Shown piece after piece: positions 4,811 to 5,616 of a DNA stretch of 5,616 bases. Position 1 is the first letter of the stretch. Every line of letters starts with the position of its first letter. The notes under the pieces were generated by a model. The model ran no database searches. It was not told the origin of the DNA and was given only the letters and a program-made list of their open reading frames with translations. The stretch comes from Rhodospirillales bacterium (lineage in GTDB: Bacteria > Pseudomonadota > Alphaproteobacteria > Acetobacterales > Acetobacteraceae). The position numbers were made by a program, and so were the translations under genes. Location: assembly GCA_015654825.1 (NCBI GenBank), contig JAATGE010000534.1, positions 1-5,616 of the forward strand, read 5' to 3'.

Positions 4811-5616
4811 AGGGGGCCTGTGCTGGTTGGGTGTGTTGCGCGCCCGGCTGGTGGGCGGCGTGCTGTGTCAGGCGGGCGGCCAGCAGCGCCGGCGTCAGGG
4901 CCGTGAGGCCGTCGGTGGCGCCGGGGCCGGTGCCGGCCTCGGTCAGGGTGAACGCGCCGCCATCGGCCGCGGCAATGACGCTGCCGAGGCGCCGGGCAAT
5001 ATCCAGGCGCGTGGGAATGAAGTGCTGCACGCCGGTGGCGGCGAACGCGGCGCCCTGCTCGGCGGCCTCCAGCGGGTCCTGGCCGGCGGGCAGCACCAGC
5101 ACCGCGGTCGCGGCGGCGGCCGTGGTCAGCGCCTGGATCACGTCCATCGGGTCGCCCTCGAACGGGTTCACCCCCGAGGTGTCGATCAGCACCGGCGTGC
5201 CGGGGCTGCGGTGGCGCAGCGCGCGCATCAGCGTCGCCGGCTGGTCGGCGACGATCAGGCTGAGGCCGAGCAGCCGGGTGTAGGCGGCCAGCTCCTCCGG
5301 CGCGCCGGCGCGGCGGCCATCCGCGGTAATCACCAGCGGCTCGATGCCGTTCAGCACCAGGCGGGTGGCCAGGCGCGCTATCGTCAGCGTCTTGCCGGCG
5401 CCGGGTGGGCCGGTGAGCAGCAGCGGCGCCTGGTCGGCGCCCAGTGGAAGCTGGCCAAAGCGCAGCACCGTGGGCAGCGTCTGTTCCAGCCTGCCGGCGG
5501 CCAGGCGCCGGGCGATCGGGGCCGGGATGCCATGCCAGGCCAGCAGGCTGTTTTCCTGCGGTGGCGATGTCGGGGGCGGCGGCGGTAGCGGCAGCTCTTC
5601 CTCCGGCTGTTCCAGC
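4788..5616 (-). CDS. flhF: Flagellar biosynthesis GTPase FlhF, C-terminal part (runs off the window end)
   Basis: Partial gene; 275 C-terminal residues are visible. After a proline-rich linker (about 9-20) comes a short helical region containing LLAWHGIPAPIARRLA (24-39), which matches the N-domain of FlhF. The SRP-type GTPase G-domain follows: P-loop GPPGAGKT (69-76), ADGRRAGAPEEL (98-109) in the place of the usual DTxRxGAxEQL, IDTSG (144-148) for DTAG, and TRLD (202-205) for TKxD. ARRLGSVI just after it is also typical. FlhF recruits early flagellar components to the pole with help from FlhG. The last 25 or so residues (QHAAHQPGAQHTQPAQAPYASLARA) are low-complexity and encode the overlap with flhG. 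The frame is open to the window end, so the N-terminal region is missing; a GTG at 5468 is internal, not the start. Altered GTP-binding motifs are noted among the findings. The family call is secure from motif order plus the flhG neighbour. Confidence 0.92.
   Translation of the reverse strand, partial: LEQPEEELPLPPPPPTSPPQENSLLAWHGIPAPIARRLAAGRLEQTLPTVLRFGQLPLGADQAPLLLTGPPGAGKTLTIARLATRLVLNGIEPLVITADGRRAGAPEELAAYTRLLGLSLIVADQPATLMRALRHRSPGTPVLIDTSGVNPFEGDPMDVIQALTTAAAATAVLVLPAGQDPLEAAEQGAAFAATGVQHFIPTRLDIARRLGSVIAAADGGAFTLTEAGTGPGATDGLTALTPALLAARLTQHAAHQPGAQHTQPAQAPYASLARA

Noticed and set aside
4446..5588. Long open frame of 380 codons on the plus strand opposite flhF and flhG
   Set aside because: It is rich in Gly, Ala, Arg and Gln with no family motif, as expected from the antisense of GC-rich genes. 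The minus strand carries clear FlhF and FlhG motifs over the same bases.

Overview
The window is GC-rich (intergenic DNA included) and carries a flhF-flhG flagellar pair, an OpgC-family membrane acyltransferase, a secreted type-B carboxylesterase and a TetR-family regulator. This points to a motile, Gram-negative alphaproteobacterium. The two kinds of palindromic 3'-end element seen here resemble intergenic repeats I associate with Acetobacteraceae. That family placement is an inference, not something the sequence proves.

Layout, left to right. (1) Bases 1-537, minus strand: N-terminal part of an OpgC-family integral membrane acyltransferase, cut by the window start. (2) Bases 538-723: a G+C-rich hairpin just after the esterase stop, then a very A+T-rich nested inverted repeat. 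(3) Bases 724-2379, minus: a complete exported carboxylesterase (551 aa) with its catalytic triad and three probable disulfide pairs. It has its own sigma70-like promoter at 2532-2560 and a leader of about 145 nt. (4) Bases 2561-3092: a long gap with no convincing gene. It holds a 31-bp near-perfect dyad, a 20-bp palindrome, a hairpin with a short T-run, and two short open frames pointing apart, each behind a good Shine-Dalgarno sequence. (5) Bases 3093-3801, plus: a TetR/AcrR-type regulator with a TTGACA promoter, a leader hairpin that overlaps the ribosome-binding site, and an 8-codon ORF that ends on the regulator's likely GTG start. (6) Bases 3802-4033: a convergent intergenic region with two diverged copies of one palindromic element in opposite orientation, one behind each gene. 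(7) Bases 4034-5616, minus: flhG (MinD-like ATPase) preceded by the 3' part of flhF (SRP-type GTPase), the two genes overlapping by 23 nt.

How the genes may work together. FlhF and FlhG set the site and number of flagella and are translationally coupled here. The TetR-family gene is divergent from the esterase gene and may control it, itself, or both; the roughly 800-bp divergent region has several candidate operators. Nothing links the OpgC-like gene to the esterase beyond shared strand, and the strong hairpin between them argues against one operon. I see no mobile element with intact ends, no CRISPR array, no tRNA or rRNA. The most unusual content is regulatory: the TetR leader and the paired 3'-end elements.
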